Assembly (NCBI RefSeq): GCF_015207245.1
Contig: NZ_JADEXF010000288.1
Location: 1 to 5,643 of the forward strand
Reading direction: 5' to 3'
Origin: Nostoc cf. edaphicum LEGE 07299
Lineage (GTDB): Bacteria; Cyanobacteriota; Cyanobacteriia; Cyanobacteriales; Nostocaceae
Length of the DNA: 5,643 nt
Shown here piece by piece: positions 5,511 through 5,643 of this stretch. Each line of letters starts with the position of its first letter. Positions within the stretch are counted from its first letter, which is position 1. The translations under genes were made by a program, and so were the position numbers. The notes beneath the pieces are model-generated. The model was given only the letters and a program-made list of their open reading frames with translations, did no database searches and was not told the DNA's origin.

Positions 5511-5643
5511 TACGATAATTTAAGTTACTATGTGAGTATTCGTGATATTTAAATATAAAAATTTAGTTTAGCCGAGATGAACTCATTGAAGTGTGATCTC
5601 GGTTCTATTAGTAATATGATCTGACTCTGGGTTGATATAGCGG
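5511..5643. other. Upstream region of the coiled-coil gene
   Basis: An AT-rich, gene-free stretch that should hold the promoter of the two-gene unit. It contains a perfect 12-base palindrome, ATATTTAAATAT (5545-5556), and an inverted repeat farther upstream. No convincing -35/-10 pair was identified, and no coding frame is seen up to the window end. Confidence 0.4.
5572..5602. promoter_or_regulatory. Inverted repeat CCGAGAT...ATCTCGG upstream of the coiled-coil gene
   Basis: Seven-base perfect arms (5572-5578 and 5596-5602) are separated by 17 bases and lie about 60-90 bases before the start codon. On the minus strand no T-run follows directly, so it is more likely an operator or a leftover of an upstream gene end than a standard terminator. 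The evidence is only the symmetry. Confidence 0.3.

Overview
The window looks like chromosomal DNA of a filamentous, Nostoc/Anabaena-type cyanobacterium. Three things point there: seven perfect HIP1 octamers (GCGATCGC) within the first 3.4 kb, a CAATGAC-type heptanucleotide repeat tract, and two small hairpin-rich repeats of the kind scattered through Nostoc genomes. The protein sequences also read as cyanobacterial. No rRNA, tRNA, CRISPR array or transposase gene is visible. All genes lie on the minus strand, so transcription runs from right to left.

Right part (about 4041-5510): a two-gene unit of unrecognised function. A 299-residue coiled-coil protein with an internal tandem duplication is followed 12 bases later by a 185-residue, mostly helical protein whose C-terminal segment resembles a strand-helix-helix (ribbon-helix-helix-like) module. 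This part holds no HIP1 site. It is separated from the rest by a gene-free stretch (3750-4040) carrying a chain of small hairpins.

Left part (1-3749): a surface-polysaccharide or glycoconjugate-type cluster, in transcription order: a COG4671-like predicted glycosyltransferase, a GT4-type glycosyltransferase (GT1 in this report), a second glycosyltransferase (GT2, C-terminal part only), an ABC exporter subunit, and an aminoglycoside-phosphotransferase-like kinase that runs off the left edge. In intact form these would make a sugar-containing product and export it.

The striking point is that this cluster is eroded. I infer four separate internal deletions by comparison with remembered family architectures: an in-frame one in the COG4671-like gene (near 3326-3338), a frameshifting one inside GT1 (near 2199-2204), a fusion of the GT1 tail to the GT2 tail in another frame (near 1952-1960), and a frameshifting one that removes most of the ABC transmembrane domain (near 1356-1361, with a TATTGG overlap). 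The flanking coding sequence is still well conserved, so the damage looks recent. This fits a genome in active reduction, such as a plant-symbiotic cyanobacterium, but an assembly fault must be excluded.
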